A stretch of 54,579 nt of DNA from Actinomycetes bacterium (GCA_021809105.1 JAKBAM010000016.1:1-54579), one strand, 5' to 3'; shown: positions 28,853 through 42,337, counted from the stretch's first letter. Translations and numbers: made by a program. Notes: generated by a model from the letters alone, not told the origin.

Positions 28853-30904
28853 CTACGACGACGGACCGTGGACCTTGGCGTACACCGCATCGGCGACCGA
28901 GTCGGGTAGCCAGGTCAGGGCCCGCAGCGACTCGAGGGACGCCGATTTGACTGCGGGCAGCCCACCCATCGCTTTTACCAGCCGCTTGCGCCGGGCCGGT
29001 CCCAGGCCTTGGATATTGTCCAGGACCGAGGTGGTCATCCGCCGGGCCCGTAGCTGGCGGTGGTACGTGATCGCGAAGCGGTGGGCCTCGTCTCGGATCT
29101 GCTGCAGCAGGTAGAGGGCCTCGGACGTGCGGGGGATCCGCACCGGGCTTGCCCGACCGGGCAAATAGACCTCCTCGAACTGCTTGGCCAGGGAGGCGAC
29201 GGGGATCTCCTCCTCCAAACCGAGCTCCTCCAAGACCCTCATGGCCACACTGAGCTGGCCCTTCCCGCCATCGACCAGCAGCAGCTGCGGCGGGTAGGCG
29301 AAACGCCGCTTGCGCTCCTCGATCGGCTTGCCGCGCTCGATCAGGTAGGCGGTGAGCCTGCGGGTGAGGACCTCTCCCATCGACGCGAAGTCGTCGTTCT
29401 GGTCCACTGTCTTCACCTTGAAGCGGCGGTACTCCGACGGGCGCGGCATCCCGTCCTCCATGACGACCATGGAGCCGACGTAATCGGTACCTTGCAGGTG
29501 GCTCATGTCGTAACACTCGATTCGCAGCGGCGACTCCGGCAGATCGAGGGCGTCCTGGAGGGCGGTGAGGGCGCGGGCGCGGGCGTTGTGGTCCGATGCC
29601 CGCTTGAGGCGATGACGGGTGAACTCCTCCTTGGCGTTACGGGTGACCATCTCCAGGAGAGCCTTCTTCTCTCCCCGCGCCGGCACCCGGACCTCTACAC
29701 GCGCCCCTGCCCGGGCCGAAGGATTGACGCTGCGCTCGACCCGGTAGCGGGAGTTGGCCGCCCACCACTCAGCCTCCCCGACGGCGGATCGGCGAGGCGC
29801 CGGCCCGCTCGAGATCGGCACACCGAGGCGGGCGGCCTCGTTGTCCGACGGAACCTCGGAGATCTCGATGGCCGGCGCCACACCGGACCGCTGGACGGCA
29901 AGCCACTCCCCCACCACCTCGGCGTCCTCGGCGGTTTCGGGCACCACTATCAAGGGCGGAACGCCAAGGGGAGCATCGGCATAGTGCTGCTCGAGGATCT
30001 GGGCGACCAGTTGCCGGCGGTCCACGTCCTCGACCTTGTCCAAGATGAACCCCTTGCGACCGACGACTCGACCACGCCGGACATAGAAGACCTGGACGGC
30101 GGCCTCCAACTCGTCCTCGACCAGCCCGAAGCAGTCCAGGTCCTCCTCCCGTTCGGTGACCATCTGCTGCTTCTCGATGGCCTTCCGCACGGCGGTGAGG
30201 CGGTCCCGGATCCGGGCCGCCCGCTCGAACTCGAGAGCCTCCGCTGACGTGGTCATCTCGGCTTCGAGGCGCCTGACGATCGGATCGGTGTCCCCCTCGA
30301 GGAAGGCCGTGAGCTCGCCGACGAGTCCCAGGTAGGGGCCATGGTCGACGGCTTTGATGCACGGGCCGGAGCACTTCTCGATGTGATAGAGGAGGCACGG
30401 CCGTCCCTGGCGCTCGTGCGTACGGAATTTGCCGTCGCTGCAGGTGCGGATCGGGAACGTTCGCAGCAGCGAGTCCAGCGTCTCGCGGATGGCGTAGGCG
30501 TGAGCGAAGGGGCCGAAGTAGCGGCTTCCCTTGTCCTTGGTACCTCGGCGCACCATGGCTCGCGGCCACTCGTCGCTCACGGTGACGGCGAGGAACGGGT
30601 AACTCTTGTCGTCGCGCAGGCGGACGTTGAAGCGCGGCTTGTACTGCTTGATGAGGCTGTACTCGAGCATGAGAGCCTCGACGTCATTGCGGACCTGGAT
30701 CCACTCGACGCTCTCGGCTGACGCCATCATCTGGGCCGTGCGAGGCAGCAGGTTGGCCGGGTTCTGGAAGTAGTTGGAGAGCCGACTGCGGATCGACTTG
30801 GCCTTGCCGACGTAGATGACCCGCCCATCCCGATCCCGGAACTGGTACGACCCAGGAGCGTCGGGGATGGTTCCGGCGGGCGGTCGTTGCAGCATCACCT
30901 CCAC
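28853..30904 (-). CDS. uvrC: UvrABC system protein C
   Basis: 683 residues, the usual length. The GIY-YIG nuclease is at residues 12-95 (PDAPGSYQF ... VIYVGKAKSIRSRLSNYFQN), a UVR domain near 200-235 (FERAARIRDRLTAVRKAIEK), the RNase H-like C-terminal nuclease at about 400-600 (RIECYDMSHLQGTDYVGSMV and LLLVDGGKGQL), and paired HhH motifs at the end (LDNIQGLGPARRKRLVKAMG). It makes both incisions in excision repair. The start may be GTG 30904 or one of two codons just downstream. Confidence 0.97.
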   Translation of the reverse strand: MEVMLQRPPAGTIPDAPGSYQFRDRDGRVIYVGKAKSIRSRLSNYFQNPANLLPRTAQMMASAESVEWIQVRNDVEALMLEYSLIKQYKPRFNVRLRDDKSYPFLAVTVSDEWPRAMVRRGTKDKGSRYFGPFAHAYAIRETLDSLLRTFPIRTCSDGKFRTHERQGRPCLLYHIEKCSGPCIKAVDHGPYLGLVGELTAFLEGDTDPIVRRLEAEMTTSAEALEFERAARIRDRLTAVRKAIEKQQMVTEREEDLDCFGLVEDELEAAVQVFYVRRGRVVGRKGFILDKVEDVDRRQLVAQILEQHYADAPLGVPPLIVVPETAEDAEVVGEWLAVQRSGVAPAIEISEVPSDNEAARLGVPISSGPAPRRSAVGEAEWWAANSRYRVERSVNPSARAGARVEVRVPARGEKKALLEMVTRNAKEEFTRHRLKRASDHNARARALTALQDALDLPESPLRIECYDMSHLQGTDYVGSMVVMEDGMPRPSEYRRFKVKTVDQNDDFASMGEVLTRRLTAYLIERGKPIEERKRRFAYPPQLLLVDGGKGQLSVAMRVLEELGLEEEIPVASLAKQFEEVYLPGRASPVRIPRTSEALYLLQQIRDEAHRFAITYHRQLRARRMTTSVLDNIQGLGPARRKRLVKAMGGLPAVKSASLESLRALTWLPDSVADAVYAKVHGPSS

Positions 30905-30981
30905 TGTGCCTGAAGGAGGCCCGGAACCCGGCGGCGGGCTCTTTTCTCCGAGGCGCTCTACGCAATCGGCAGCTACCGACC

Positions 30982-30987
30982 TATGAT
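30982..30987 (+). promoter_or_regulatory. -10 box candidate upstream of nadA
   Basis: TATGAT at 30982-30987, with no good -35. A CTTGC...GCAAG stem at about 31078-31098 precedes the nadA ribosome-binding site and could affect translation. Confidence 0.3.
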
Positions 30988-31109
30988 CGCTTCACACCGG
31001 CCCGGTATCCGGTGACATATCCACCTCGCGGTCGACATACCCGCGGACGGGCGACCGGGCTGTCCCCGCCGACCGAGCTTGCGAGGTGCTCCTGCAAGGG
31101 GGTTTCACC

Positions 31110-32231
31110 GTGTCCAACCGTCAACCTGGTCTACGCCTGCAAGAACCGTTACCCGACGGCTACACCCGGGCCGGGCCCGAGGAGCTGTCGACCCGCATCG
31201 CCGCCGCCAAGGCTGTGCTCGGTGGGCGGGTCATGATCCTCGGCCACCATTACCAGCGCGACGAGGTCATGCGCTGGGCTGATGCACGGGGGGACTCCTT
31301 CGGCCTGTCCCGCCTGGCCGCCGATGCCACTGAGGCTGCGTACGTGGTCTTTTGCGGTGTGCACTTCATGGCCGAGTCAGCCGACATCCTGACCGGCGAC
31401 CACCAACACGTGATATTGCCGGACCTCAACGCCGGCTGCTCCATGGCCGACATGGCAGACCTCGACTCAGTCGAGGAGGCCTGGGAGGCGATCGCTGGGG
31501 TCACAGATGTCGCCGACGTCGTGCCGATCACCTACATGAACTCGTCGGCTGCCCTGAAAGCGTTCGTGGGACGCCACGGTGGCGCGGTCTGTACCTCGTC
31601 CAACGCTCGGGCCGTCCTCACCTGGGCCTTGGAGCAGCACGGAACGGACACCAAGGTCCTGTTCTTCCCAGATCAGCATCTCGGCCGCAACACCGCCTAC
31701 CAGCTCGGCTTCGACGAGCCGTCCATGGCGGTTTGGGACCCCCGTAAGGAGTTGGGCGGCCTCGAGGACCGCATCGTCAAGGAGGCCCGCTTCCTGCTGT
31801 GGAAGGGCCACTGCTCGGTCCACCAGCGCTTCCGGCCCGAGCATGTGGCCCAGTTCCGGGCACAGCACCCAGGCGGTCTCGTGCTCGTCCACCCCGAGTG
31901 TTCACACGAGGTAGTCGCCCTCGGCGACGAGGTCGGCTCGACCGACGCCATAATCAGGGCCGTCGAGGCAGCCCCGCCCGGCACGGCGATCGGGGTGGCC
32001 ACCGAGATCCACCTGGTCCAACGGCTGGCTGCGGAGCACCCCGACCTGACCGTGCAGAGCCTGGACCCGCTCGTGTGCCCATGCTCCACCATGTTTCGTA
32101 TCGATGCAGCCCACTTGTGCTGGGTGCTCGAGTCCCTGGTCGAGGGCAGAGTCCTCAACCGCATCAGCGTCGACCCGGCCACCGCCGCCCACGCCAGGGT
32201 GGCGCTGGAGAGGATGCTGGCCATCGCCTGA
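31110..32231 (+). CDS. nadA: Quinolinate synthase
   Basis: GTG at 31110, 7 nt after AAGGGGG, gives 373 residues. VMILGHHYQRDEVMRWAD is the NadA start; the three [4Fe-4S] cysteines are in LNAGCSMADMA, VHPECSHEV and VCPCSTMFRI. GVATEIHLVQRLAAEHPD binds the substrate. It condenses iminoaspartate with dihydroxyacetone phosphate to make quinolinate for NAD. nadB and nadC, often adjacent, are not in this window. It is divergent from uvrC across a 205-bp region. Confidence 0.96.
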   Translation: MSNRQPGLRLQEPLPDGYTRAGPEELSTRIAAAKAVLGGRVMILGHHYQRDEVMRWADARGDSFGLSRLAADATEAAYVVFCGVHFMAESADILTGDHQHVILPDLNAGCSMADMADLDSVEEAWEAIAGVTDVADVVPITYMNSSAALKAFVGRHGGAVCTSSNARAVLTWALEQHGTDTKVLFFPDQHLGRNTAYQLGFDEPSMAVWDPRKELGGLEDRIVKEARFLLWKGHCSVHQRFRPEHVAQFRAQHPGGLVLVHPECSHEVVALGDEVGSTDAIIRAVEAAPPGTAIGVATEIHLVQRLAAEHPDLTVQSLDPLVCPCSTMFRIDAAHLCWVLESLVEGRVLNRISVDPATAAHARVALERMLAIA

Positions 32232-32298
32232 TCCGGCGAGGCTCTTGGCGTAGGCGCCCATCCCTCATCACCGGGGTGATACGGCTCCGATGGCCGCG

Positions 32299-34176
32299 TC
32301 AGTTGACGTCGACGGCAGCGGCGGCGAACTGAGCGTTGTAGAGGGCGTGGTACGCGCCCTCGCGGGCCAGGAGCTCCTCGTGGTCACCCTGTTCGACGAT
32401 CCGACCGGCCTCCATGACCAAGATGGTGTCGGCGTCACGGATGGTCGAGAGCCGGTGGGCGATGACAAAGCTGGTCCGGTTGTTGCGCAGCGCGGCCATG
32501 GCGTGCTGGATCAGCACCTCCGTTCGGGTGTCTACCGAGCTCGTAGCCTCGTCGAGGATCAAGATGGTCGGGTTCGCCAGGAATGCCCGAGCAATCGTGA
32601 GCAGCTGCTTCTGGCCTGCACTCACCGTGCCGCCTTCATCGTCGATCACGGTGTCGTAGCCGGCTGGCAGTGAATGCACGAAGCGGTCGACGTAGGTGGC
32701 CCGAGCGGCCTCGAGGATCTGCTCCTCGGTGGCCTCGAGGTTTCCGAACGCGATGTTGTCCCGGATGGTTCCACCGAATAGCCAGGTGTCCTGGAGGACC
32801 ATTCCCATCGTGGCCCGCAGGTCACGCCGGCGCATCGCCGCGATGTCATGACCGTCGAGCTTGATGCTGCCGGACTCGACGTCGTAGAATCTCATGATCA
32901 GGTTGACCAGGGTGGTCTTGCCCGCACCGGTGGGTCCGACGATGGCCACGGTCTGACCGGGCTCTGCAACCAATGACAGGTCCTCGATGAGGGGCTTGGC
33001 GGCGCTGTAAGAGAACGACACGTGGTCGAACTCCACCCGGCCCCTCGGCTGGGCTTCCAGGACTGGATACATGGAGTCGTCGGGCTCTTCGGGCCCGTCG
33101 AGCAGCTCGAAGATGCGCTCGGCGGACGCGATGCCCGATTGAAGGACGTTGGCCATGGACGCCAACTGGGTGATGGGCTGGGTGAACTGGCGGGAGTACT
33201 GGATGAAGGCCTGGATGTCGCCCAGCGTCATCGCCCCCGAAGCGACACGCAGCCCTCCCACGACCGCCACGGCGACGAAGTTGAGGTTGCCGAGGAACAT
33301 CATGGCCGGCTGGATGATCCCCGAGATGAACTGGGCCCCGAAGCTGGCGGTGAACAGCTCATCGTTCTTCTCGTTGAAGCGTTGCTCGACATCGCGCTGC
33401 CGCCCGAACACCTTGACGAGGGCATGGCCCGTGAAGGTCTCCTCGACCTGCGCGTTGAGCGATCCGGTGTGACGCCATTGGGCCACGAACCGTGCCCTGG
33501 AGCGCTTGGCGATCGTCCGGATCACCAGTATGGACAGTGGGATAGTGACCAACGCGATCGCTGCCAGCAGTGGGGATATCAGCAGCATCATGACCACCAC
33601 TCCGACGACTGTCAGAAGGGATGTGAGCATCTGGCTGAGAGTCTGCTGCAGGCTCTGGGCCAGGTTGTCGATGTCGTTGGTCACCCGGCTGAGAAGGTCG
33701 CCCCGAGGTTGGCCGTCGACGTATCGCAACGGGAAGTGGTTGAGAGTGCTCTCGACGTCGGCACGAAGCCGGTGCATCGTGCGCTGAACGACGCCCGCCA
33801 GCGCGTAGGACTGCACGTAGGAGAGCACTGCGGAGCCCATGTACGCCCCCGCGGCCAGGTAGAGCACATCGTGTAATTGGGCGTAGTCGATGCGGTGCCG
33901 CCCAACACCCGAGATGATGATGTCGGTGGCGTGACCCAGGATCTTGGGCCCCAGAACCGCCAGTACCACGCTGCCCACGGCCAGGACCGCCACCCCGGCC
34001 AGGCTGGTGCGCTCGGGCCTAAGGCGTTGCGCCAGGCGGCGACTCGAGGTCCTGAGGTCTTTGGACCGCTCGACGGGCATACCCGCAGCTCCCATACGCC
34101 CGGCGACCGCGGCACGGGCAGGCACCGGCGGAGCGACACCCCCCGGTTCGTCCAGTGCAGACGGATCCTCGCTCAC
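32299..34176 (-). CDS. Heterodimeric ABC exporter subunit with consensus Walker B
   Basis: 625 residues. Residues 1-50 are a cytoplasmic tail, then six membrane helices (for example SLAGVAVLAVGSVVLAVLGP and MLTSLLTVVGVVVMMLLISP), then the nucleotide-binding domain: Walker A GPTGAGKTTLVNL, Q-loop MVLQDTWLF, signature VSAGQKQLL (not the usual LSGGQ), Walker B ILILDEATSSVD with the catalytic Glu, and switch VIAHRLSTI. Start overlaps the partner gene's stop by 4 nt. Exporters of this TM287/288-like type expel drugs or lipids; the substrate is unknown. Confidence 0.93.
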   Translation of the reverse strand: MSEDPSALDEPGGVAPPVPARAAVAGRMGAAGMPVERSKDLRTSSRRLAQRLRPERTSLAGVAVLAVGSVVLAVLGPKILGHATDIIISGVGRHRIDYAQLHDVLYLAAGAYMGSAVLSYVQSYALAGVVQRTMHRLRADVESTLNHFPLRYVDGQPRGDLLSRVTNDIDNLAQSLQQTLSQMLTSLLTVVGVVVMMLLISPLLAAIALVTIPLSILVIRTIAKRSRARFVAQWRHTGSLNAQVEETFTGHALVKVFGRQRDVEQRFNEKNDELFTASFGAQFISGIIQPAMMFLGNLNFVAVAVVGGLRVASGAMTLGDIQAFIQYSRQFTQPITQLASMANVLQSGIASAERIFELLDGPEEPDDSMYPVLEAQPRGRVEFDHVSFSYSAAKPLIEDLSLVAEPGQTVAIVGPTGAGKTTLVNLIMRFYDVESGSIKLDGHDIAAMRRRDLRATMGMVLQDTWLFGGTIRDNIAFGNLEATEEQILEAARATYVDRFVHSLPAGYDTVIDDEGGTVSAGQKQLLTIARAFLANPTILILDEATSSVDTRTEVLIQHAMAALRNNRTSFVIAHRLSTIRDADTILVMEAGRIVEQGDHEELLAREGAYHALYNAQFAAAAVDVN

Positions 34177-35909
34177 CCGACCTCCTCGGCTGTCACCTGA
34201 GACGCCACGATCTCGGCGTAGGTCGGGCAGTTGGCGATGAGCTGGCGGTGCGTGCCGAGGCCGACCTCACGGCCGTCCTCCAGCACCAATATCTGATCGG
34301 CGCTGGCGATGGTCGAAACTCGCTGGGCCACGATCAGTACCGTCGCATCCGCCGTGACTGGCGCCAAGGCCGCCCGCAACCGGGCGTCGGTTGCCAGGTC
34401 CAACGCCGAGAAGGAATCGTCGAATAGGAAGATGCCAGGCTTGCGCACCAGAGCGCGGGCGATGGCCAGTCGCTGGCGTTGACCGCCCGACACGTTGGAC
34501 CCCCCTTGGGCGATCACAGCGTCGAGTCCCCCCCGCATCGCGGCCACGAAATCCCTGGCCTGGGCCACCTCCAATGCCGCCCACAGTTCGGCGTCGGACG
34601 CACCGGGGTCGGCGTATCGAAGGTTGCTGGCCACGGTTCCGGAGAACAAGTACGGCTTCTGAGGGACGAGGCCGACGCGGCTCCAGAGGAGCTCCGGTTC
34701 GAGGTCGCGGACATCGACGCCGTCGACGAGCACCTCGCCTCGGGTGGCGTCGAACAGGCGCGGGACCAAGCTGAGCAAGGTGGTCTTACCCGATCCCGTG
34801 CTCCCGATTATCGCGGTGGTCTGACCGGGCAGGGCACGCAGCGAGATGTCGGAGAGCACCGGCGAGTCCGCCCCCGGGTAGTGGAACCCGACTTTGCGCA
34901 GCTCGAGGGTTCCCCGGTGGGCCAGTGTGGTCACCGGCACAGCCGGTGCGACGATGGAAGCGGGCGTCGCCAACACCTCCTCGATGCGCTCGGCGCACAC
35001 TGCAGCCCGAGGCCACATCATGCCCACGAAGGTAGCCATCATGACCGACATCAGTATCTGGACCAGGTAGCTGAGGAAGGCGATGAGCGCACCGATCTGC
35101 ATGTGCCCGGACCCGATCCGATTGCCTCCCAGCCAGAGGACGGCGGCGCTCGATCCGTTGAGCACCAGCATGACGATGGGAAACATGAACGCCATCAGCC
35201 GCCCGGCCCGGAGCGAGTTGGCGGTCAGCTCGTCGTTGGCCACCCCGAAGCGCGCACTCTCCTCGGGCTCGCGCACGAAGGCCCGTACCACGCGGATCCC
35301 GGTGATCTGTTCCCGCAAGACCTGGTTGACCCGATCCAGGCGGACTTGCATGGCCTGGAACTGAGGGATCATGCGGATCACGACCATGCTGAGGGCGACC
35401 AGCATGACCGGGATGCTGACCAACAGGATCGAGGACAGCGGGCCGTCCTCCCGTATCGCCATGACGACTCCGCCGACCAGCATGATCGGTGCAGCCACAA
35501 ACAGGGTGCAGGCCATGGTCACCAGGATCTGGACCTGCTGCACGTCATTGGTGATGCGGGTGATCAGGGAGGGAGCCCCGAACCGACCGACTTCCTGGGC
35601 CGAGAAACCGGTGACCCGGTGGAACAGGGCACCTCGGACATCCCGCCCGAAGCTCATGGCCGCCTTCGCCCCGGCGTAGGTGGCAGCAATCGCGAAAACC
35701 ACCTGGCCGCCCGCAACGGCCAACATGATGATGCCCAGGCGCCAGATGTAACCGGTGTTGCTGGTAAGCACGCCTTTGTCGATGATGTCGGCGTTGAGCG
35801 TGGGCAGGAACAGAGTGGCCATGGTCTGGACGAACTGCAGGGCAAGCACAGCGGCGAGCAGACGCCGGTATCGGCCGAGATAGGTCCGGAGGAGTCGGAG
35901 GAGCACCAT
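34173..35909 (-). CDS. Heterodimeric ABC exporter subunit with degenerate ATPase site
   Basis: 578 residues: six membrane helices (MATLFLPTLNADIIDKGVLT through MSVMMATFVGMMW), then Walker A GSTGSGKTTLLSL, Q-loop LVPQKPYLFSGT, signature VSGGQRQRLAIARAL, and Walker B IFLFDDSFSALD, in which the catalytic Glu is replaced by Asp, and switch IVAQRVSTI, where His is replaced by Gln. This is the non-hydrolysing site of asymmetric exporters. It is encoded first and overlaps its partner by 4 nt, and lies 4 nt downstream of uvrA. Confidence 0.93.
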   Translation of the reverse strand: MVLLRLLRTYLGRYRRLLAAVLALQFVQTMATLFLPTLNADIIDKGVLTSNTGYIWRLGIIMLAVAGGQVVFAIAATYAGAKAAMSFGRDVRGALFHRVTGFSAQEVGRFGAPSLITRITNDVQQVQILVTMACTLFVAAPIMLVGGVVMAIREDGPLSSILLVSIPVMLVALSMVVIRMIPQFQAMQVRLDRVNQVLREQITGIRVVRAFVREPEESARFGVANDELTANSLRAGRLMAFMFPIVMLVLNGSSAAVLWLGGNRIGSGHMQIGALIAFLSYLVQILMSVMMATFVGMMWPRAAVCAERIEEVLATPASIVAPAVPVTTLAHRGTLELRKVGFHYPGADSPVLSDISLRALPGQTTAIIGSTGSGKTTLLSLVPRLFDATRGEVLVDGVDVRDLEPELLWSRVGLVPQKPYLFSGTVASNLRYADPGASDAELWAALEVAQARDFVAAMRGGLDAVIAQGGSNVSGGQRQRLAIARALVRKPGIFLFDDSFSALDLATDARLRAALAPVTADATVLIVAQRVSTIASADQILVLEDGREVGLGTHRQLIANCPTYAEIVASQVTAEEVG

Positions 35910-35913
35910 TCGC

Positions 35914-38769
<2,856 letters not shown>

Positions 38770-39038
38770 CCGGGCAAGGCTACCAGCGAACAGGCGTTCG
38801 ACTAGTCCCGCCCGACCTCGAGGTCGACCTACCGGCCGTGGACCGGGGCTCGCAGGCCTTCCACGGCAGGGTTCGGCTGGCCGTGGAGCCCCGGCACCAC
38901 AGCTGGTTGACCCCCGAGATCGGCCACTGCCGGCTGGGGCTACGTGCCTCGGGATGCCCGCCAACTGGGCCTGGCCGCCGGCCGGATCGGCAGGACGACG
39001 AGCCGGTCGCCCGCGGCCAACGAGACCCCCGATCGCCG

Positions 39039-41075
39039 TCAGCCCGCCGGCACCTGGACCGACAGGGCCTTCAGCTCCGCCTTGAGGTCATTGACCTCGT
39101 CCCGGAGCTTGGCGGCGTACTCGAAGCGGAGGTCGGCGGCGGCGTCGCGCATTTCCTCCTCGACCAACGATATGAGCCGGGCCAGCTCACCTGAGGGCAG
39201 TTCGGCCAGGTCGCTGCGAGCCTTGTCCCGCCGCCGGCTGCGCCGCTCTTGACCGGGCGTTGGTGCCTCGCCACTCCGGCCTCCGAGCATCGAGAGGATG
39301 TCGGTGATCGCCTTGCGGACCGTCGCTGGGCTGATCCCGTGCTCGAGGTTGTACTCGGCCTGGGCCTGGCGGCGACGGTGGGTCTCGGAGATGGCCCGTC
39401 GCATCGACTCGGTCATCTGGTCGGCGTACATGATCACCTGGCCGTCGACGTTGCGCGCCGCCCGGCCGATGGTCTGGATCAACGAGGTCTCCGAGCGCAG
39501 GAAGCCCTCCTTGTCGGCGTCGAGAATGGCCACCAGCGACACCTCGGGCAGATCCAGCCCCTCCCGTAGGAGGTTGATCCCGACGAGGACATCGAACTCC
39601 CCCAGTCGCAGGTCGCGGAGAATCTCGATGCGCTGGATAGTGTCGATGTTGGAGTGAAGGTACCGGACCTTGAGACCCATCTCCAAGAGGTAGTCGGTGA
39701 GGTCCTCCGCCATCTTCTTGGTCAGAGTGGTCACCAGCACTCTGTCGCCCTGCTCGACCCGCGCGTTGATCTCGCCGATCAGGTCATCGATCTGCCCCTT
39801 GGTCGGCTTGACGACCACCTCGGGGTCCATGAGCCCGGTCGGGCGGACGATCTGCTCGACGACCTGGGTGGACTGGGCTACCTCGTAGGGGCTCGGCGTG
39901 GCGGAGAGAAACACGCACTGGTTGATCCGCTCGTAGAACTCGTCGAAGCGCAGCGGCCGGTTGTCCGCTGCGGACGGGAGGCGAAAGCCGTGCTCGATCA
40001 GCGTCTCCTTGCGGGAGCGGTCGCCCTCGTACTGGCCGTGGAGCTGGGGGACGGTCTGGTGCGACTCGTCGACGATGAGCAGATAGTCCTTGGGAAAGAA
40101 GTCCAGCAGGGTGTGGGCCGGCTCTCCCGGACGCCTACCGTCGATGTGCCGGCTGTAGTTCTCGATACCCGAACACACCCCCACCTCCCCCAACATCTCG
40201 AGGTCGTACTGGGTCCGCATTCGGAGCCGCTGGGCCTCGAGCAGCTTGCCCTCGCGCTCGAAGAACGCCAGCCGCTCCTGCAGCTCCGCCTCGATGCTCT
40301 TGATCGCCCCCTGCATGCGCTCTTCGCCGGCCACATAGTGAGTAGCCGGAAAGATGTCGACGTCTTGCAGTTCGCCCAGCTGCTCCCCGGTGAGCATGTC
40401 GACGGTGGTGATCCGCTCGATCTCGTCGCCGAACAGCTCGATGCGCACGGCGAACTCTTCGTACGCCGGGTGTACCTCGATGGTGTCGCCCCTGACCCGA
40501 AACTTGCCGCGAACGAGGTTGGCGTCGTTGCGGTCGTACTGGATGGCCACCAATTGACGAAGGACCGCCCGCTGGTCGATCTCGGTGCCGACCTGGAGGT
40601 GCACCAACCGCTTCGCGTACTCCTCCGGGCTGCCGAGCCCGTAGATGCAAGAGACCGACGCCACCACTATCACGTCTCGGCGAGTCAAGAGCGCCGCGGT
40701 GGCCGAGTTGCGCAGCCGGTCGATCTCGTCGTTGATCGAGCTGTCCTTCTCGATGTAGGTGTCGCTCGAAGGAAGGTACGCCTCGGGCTGGTAGTAGTCG
40801 TAATAGCTGACGAAGTACTCGACCCGGTTGGCGGGAAAGAACTCGCGCATCTCGTTGGCCAGCTGCGCCGCCAGCGACTTGTTGGGGGCGATGATCAGAG
40901 TCGGCCTTTGCACCGCCTGGATGGTCCAGGCCATGGTGGCGCTCTTGCCGCTTCCCGTGATCCCGAGAAGGGTTTGGAACCGGTCCCCCCGTTCTATGCC
41001 ATTAGTCAGCTTGGCGATGGCCTGCGGCTGGTCGCCGGCGGGCTCGAACTGTGAGACGACGTCCATCCGAGCCAT
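39039..41075 (-). CDS. uvrB: UvrABC system protein B
   Basis: ATG at 41075 gives 678 residues. [18 protein letters not shown] is the Walker A loop; [20 protein letters not shown] is the beta-hairpin that probes [19 protein letters not shown] is motif [20 protein letters not shown] and [16 protein letters not shown] are motifs V and VI. The C-terminal UVR domain (residues 635-670) contacts UvrC. It takes over damaged DNA from UvrA. It lies 84 nt from coaE, upstream on the same strand. Confidence 0.97.
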   Translation of the reverse strand: MARMDVVSQFEPAGDQPQAIAKLTNGIERGDRFQTLLGITGSGKSATMAWTIQAVQRPTLIIAPNKSLAAQLANEMREFFPANRVEYFVSYYDYYQPEAYLPSSDTYIEKDSSINDEIDRLRNSATAALLTRRDVIVVASVSCIYGLGSPEEYAKRLVHLQVGTEIDQRAVLRQLVAIQYDRNDANLVRGKFRVRGDTIEVHPAYEEFAVRIELFGDEIERITTVDMLTGEQLGELQDVDIFPATHYVAGEERMQGAIKSIEAELQERLAFFEREGKLLEAQRLRMRTQYDLEMLGEVGVCSGIENYSRHIDGRRPGEPAHTLLDFFPKDYLLIVDESHQTVPQLHGQYEGDRSRKETLIEHGFRLPSAADNRPLRFDEFYERINQCVFLSATPSPYEVAQSTQVVEQIVRPTGLMDPEVVVKPTKGQIDDLIGEINARVEQGDRVLVTTLTKKMAEDLTDYLLEMGLKVRYLHSNIDTIQRIEILRDLRLGEFDVLVGINLLREGLDLPEVSLVAILDADKEGFLRSETSLIQTIGRAARNVDGQVIMYADQMTESMRRAISETHRRRQAQAEYNLEHGISPATVRKAITDILSMLGGRSGEAPTPGQERRSRRRDKARSDLAELPSGELARLISLVEEEMRDAAADLRFEYAAKLRDEVNDLKAELKALSVQVPAG

Positions 41076-41159
41076 GGAGCGATCGTACCGGCAGCCCCGG
41101 GACACTCGGTCCGGGGCCAGCACGAGCCGGTGGCCACACGAGCCGGTGTGGCCGGGTGG

Positions 41160-41777
41160 TCAGGCCATCAGGTCGTCAAGCCAGTGCCACACCTCGTCAC
41201 AAATCCGCTCGAGAGCCGCCAGACCACCAGAGTTGTCCACGACGAGCCCGTGGTCCACGAGGTCGAGCAACGCTCGCCGCTCTGCGCGACTCGACTGGGC
41301 TGCGATCCGACTCCGGGCGTCAGCCTCGGTGAACCCCCGGTGCTCGACCAGCCGCTGGAGCGCCACCTCCTCGGGCGTGTCCACCACCACCAGCGCTCCG
41401 ACTCGGTACAGCCGAATGCTCGTGGCGTTGAGAAGCGGCACATCGAGCACGACCGGGCCGTCATGGTGCTCCAACTCTGCGATCCGCCGGATCACCTCTG
41501 CGCCGATGACGGGATGGGTGATCCGGTTGAGATCTGCCAGTGCGCCCTCGTCATTGAACGCTATGGCAGCCAGAGCCGGCCGGTCGATCGCGCCATCAGC
41601 TGTCCGTATGCCCGGACCGAAGCGAGCGAGCAGTGCCTCGTAAGCCGGCCCTCCCGGCTCCACCACCTGACGCGCCACGCGGTCAGCGTCCACGACCGGG
41701 GCGCCGAGTTTGGCCAGGCTGCCGGCCAGGCTGCTCTTGCCGGAGCCGATGCCGCCGGTCACGGCCACGAGGAGCAT
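41160..41777 (-). CDS. coaE: Dephospho-CoA kinase
   Basis: ATG at 41777 gives 205 residues. [20 protein letters not shown] is the Walker A loop; VVDADRVARQVVEPGGPAYE holds the DAD motif and the lid residues; ITHPVIGAEVIRRI and VVLDVPLLNA are conserved CoaE segments. It phosphorylates the 3'-hydroxyl of dephospho-CoA, the last step in coenzyme A synthesis. rpsA-coaE-uvrB order is standard in Actinobacteria, though here the BldC-like, ald, ychF and other genes separate rpsA and coaE. Confidence 0.95.
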   Translation of the reverse strand: MLLVAVTGGIGSGKSSLAGSLAKLGAPVVDADRVARQVVEPGGPAYEALLARFGPGIRTADGAIDRPALAAIAFNDEGALADLNRITHPVIGAEVIRRIAELEHHDGPVVLDVPLLNATSIRLYRVGALVVVDTPEEVALQRLVEHRGFTEADARSRIAAQSSRAERRALLDLVDHGLVVDNSGGLAALERICDEVWHWLDDLMA

Positions 41778-42021
41778 GGCCCGCCACCGTAGTGGTGGAC
41801 TCGGCGATCGGGTGCGCCGGGTTCCCGCAACACCGTGCGGATCAGCCTTGACCACTGATAGTGAACTTCCTGACTAGTCAGCCGGTGACGGAAATAGCTC
41901 GATCGGACCATTGCCAGGCGGCAGGGTCTCACTACGGTAGGGGGGGAACGCACGGACTCGACGTCTGGCTTCGTCGCAACGTCCGCCTTGACGCGCCGTG
42001 CGCCGCCAAGAAGGTGATGAC

Positions 42022-42336
42022 GTGATCGACGACGACGTACAGGAGTCCCAGCGGCGCACGCTCCTGGTAGAGCTCTTCGGGTCGGATGTCCCTTCCGGCC
42101 TCGAAGGCCAACTGCTCCGCACTGCCGACGTTGCCGCCCTCTTCCAGGTTTCCGAGCGCACCGTGTCCGAATGGGCCAGGCGCCGGCGGATTCCGTCCGT
42201 CCGCACGCCCGGCGGCCACCGCCGCTACCCCGCCGAAGAGATCCGCCATCTGCTGGCCAGGACCGAGGACGCCGCGTGGATTGAACGGCGCATGGCCGCT
42301 CTCACTCACCGACCGGGCGACCACACCGGGGCTTGA
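42022..42336 (+). CDS. BldC/MerR-like helix-turn-helix regulator
   Basis: GTG at 42022 (AAGGTG 8 nt upstream; an in-frame GTG at 41998 is possible) gives 104 residues. LLRTADVAALFQVSERTVSE and RRRRIPSVRTPGGHRRYPAE, followed by EIRHLL, form the winged MerR-type DNA-binding domain of the BldC/excisionase group, with the RTPGGHRRY wing. BldC in Streptomyces binds repeats to control development; here the targets are unknown. No effector domain follows, and the stop codon abuts a 22-bp inverted repeat. Confidence 0.85.
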   Translation: MIDDDVQESQRRTLLVELFGSDVPSGLEGQLLRTADVAALFQVSERTVSEWARRRRIPSVRTPGGHRRYPAEEIRHLLARTEDAAWIERRMAALTHRPGDHTGA

Positions 42337-42337
42337 C

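Noticed and set aside
38770..39038. Possible small gene between uvrA and uvrB
   Set aside because: Several overlapping frames are open, but none has a start with a ribosome-binding site or a recognisable motif; the 5' extension of uvrA here is not conserved-looking.
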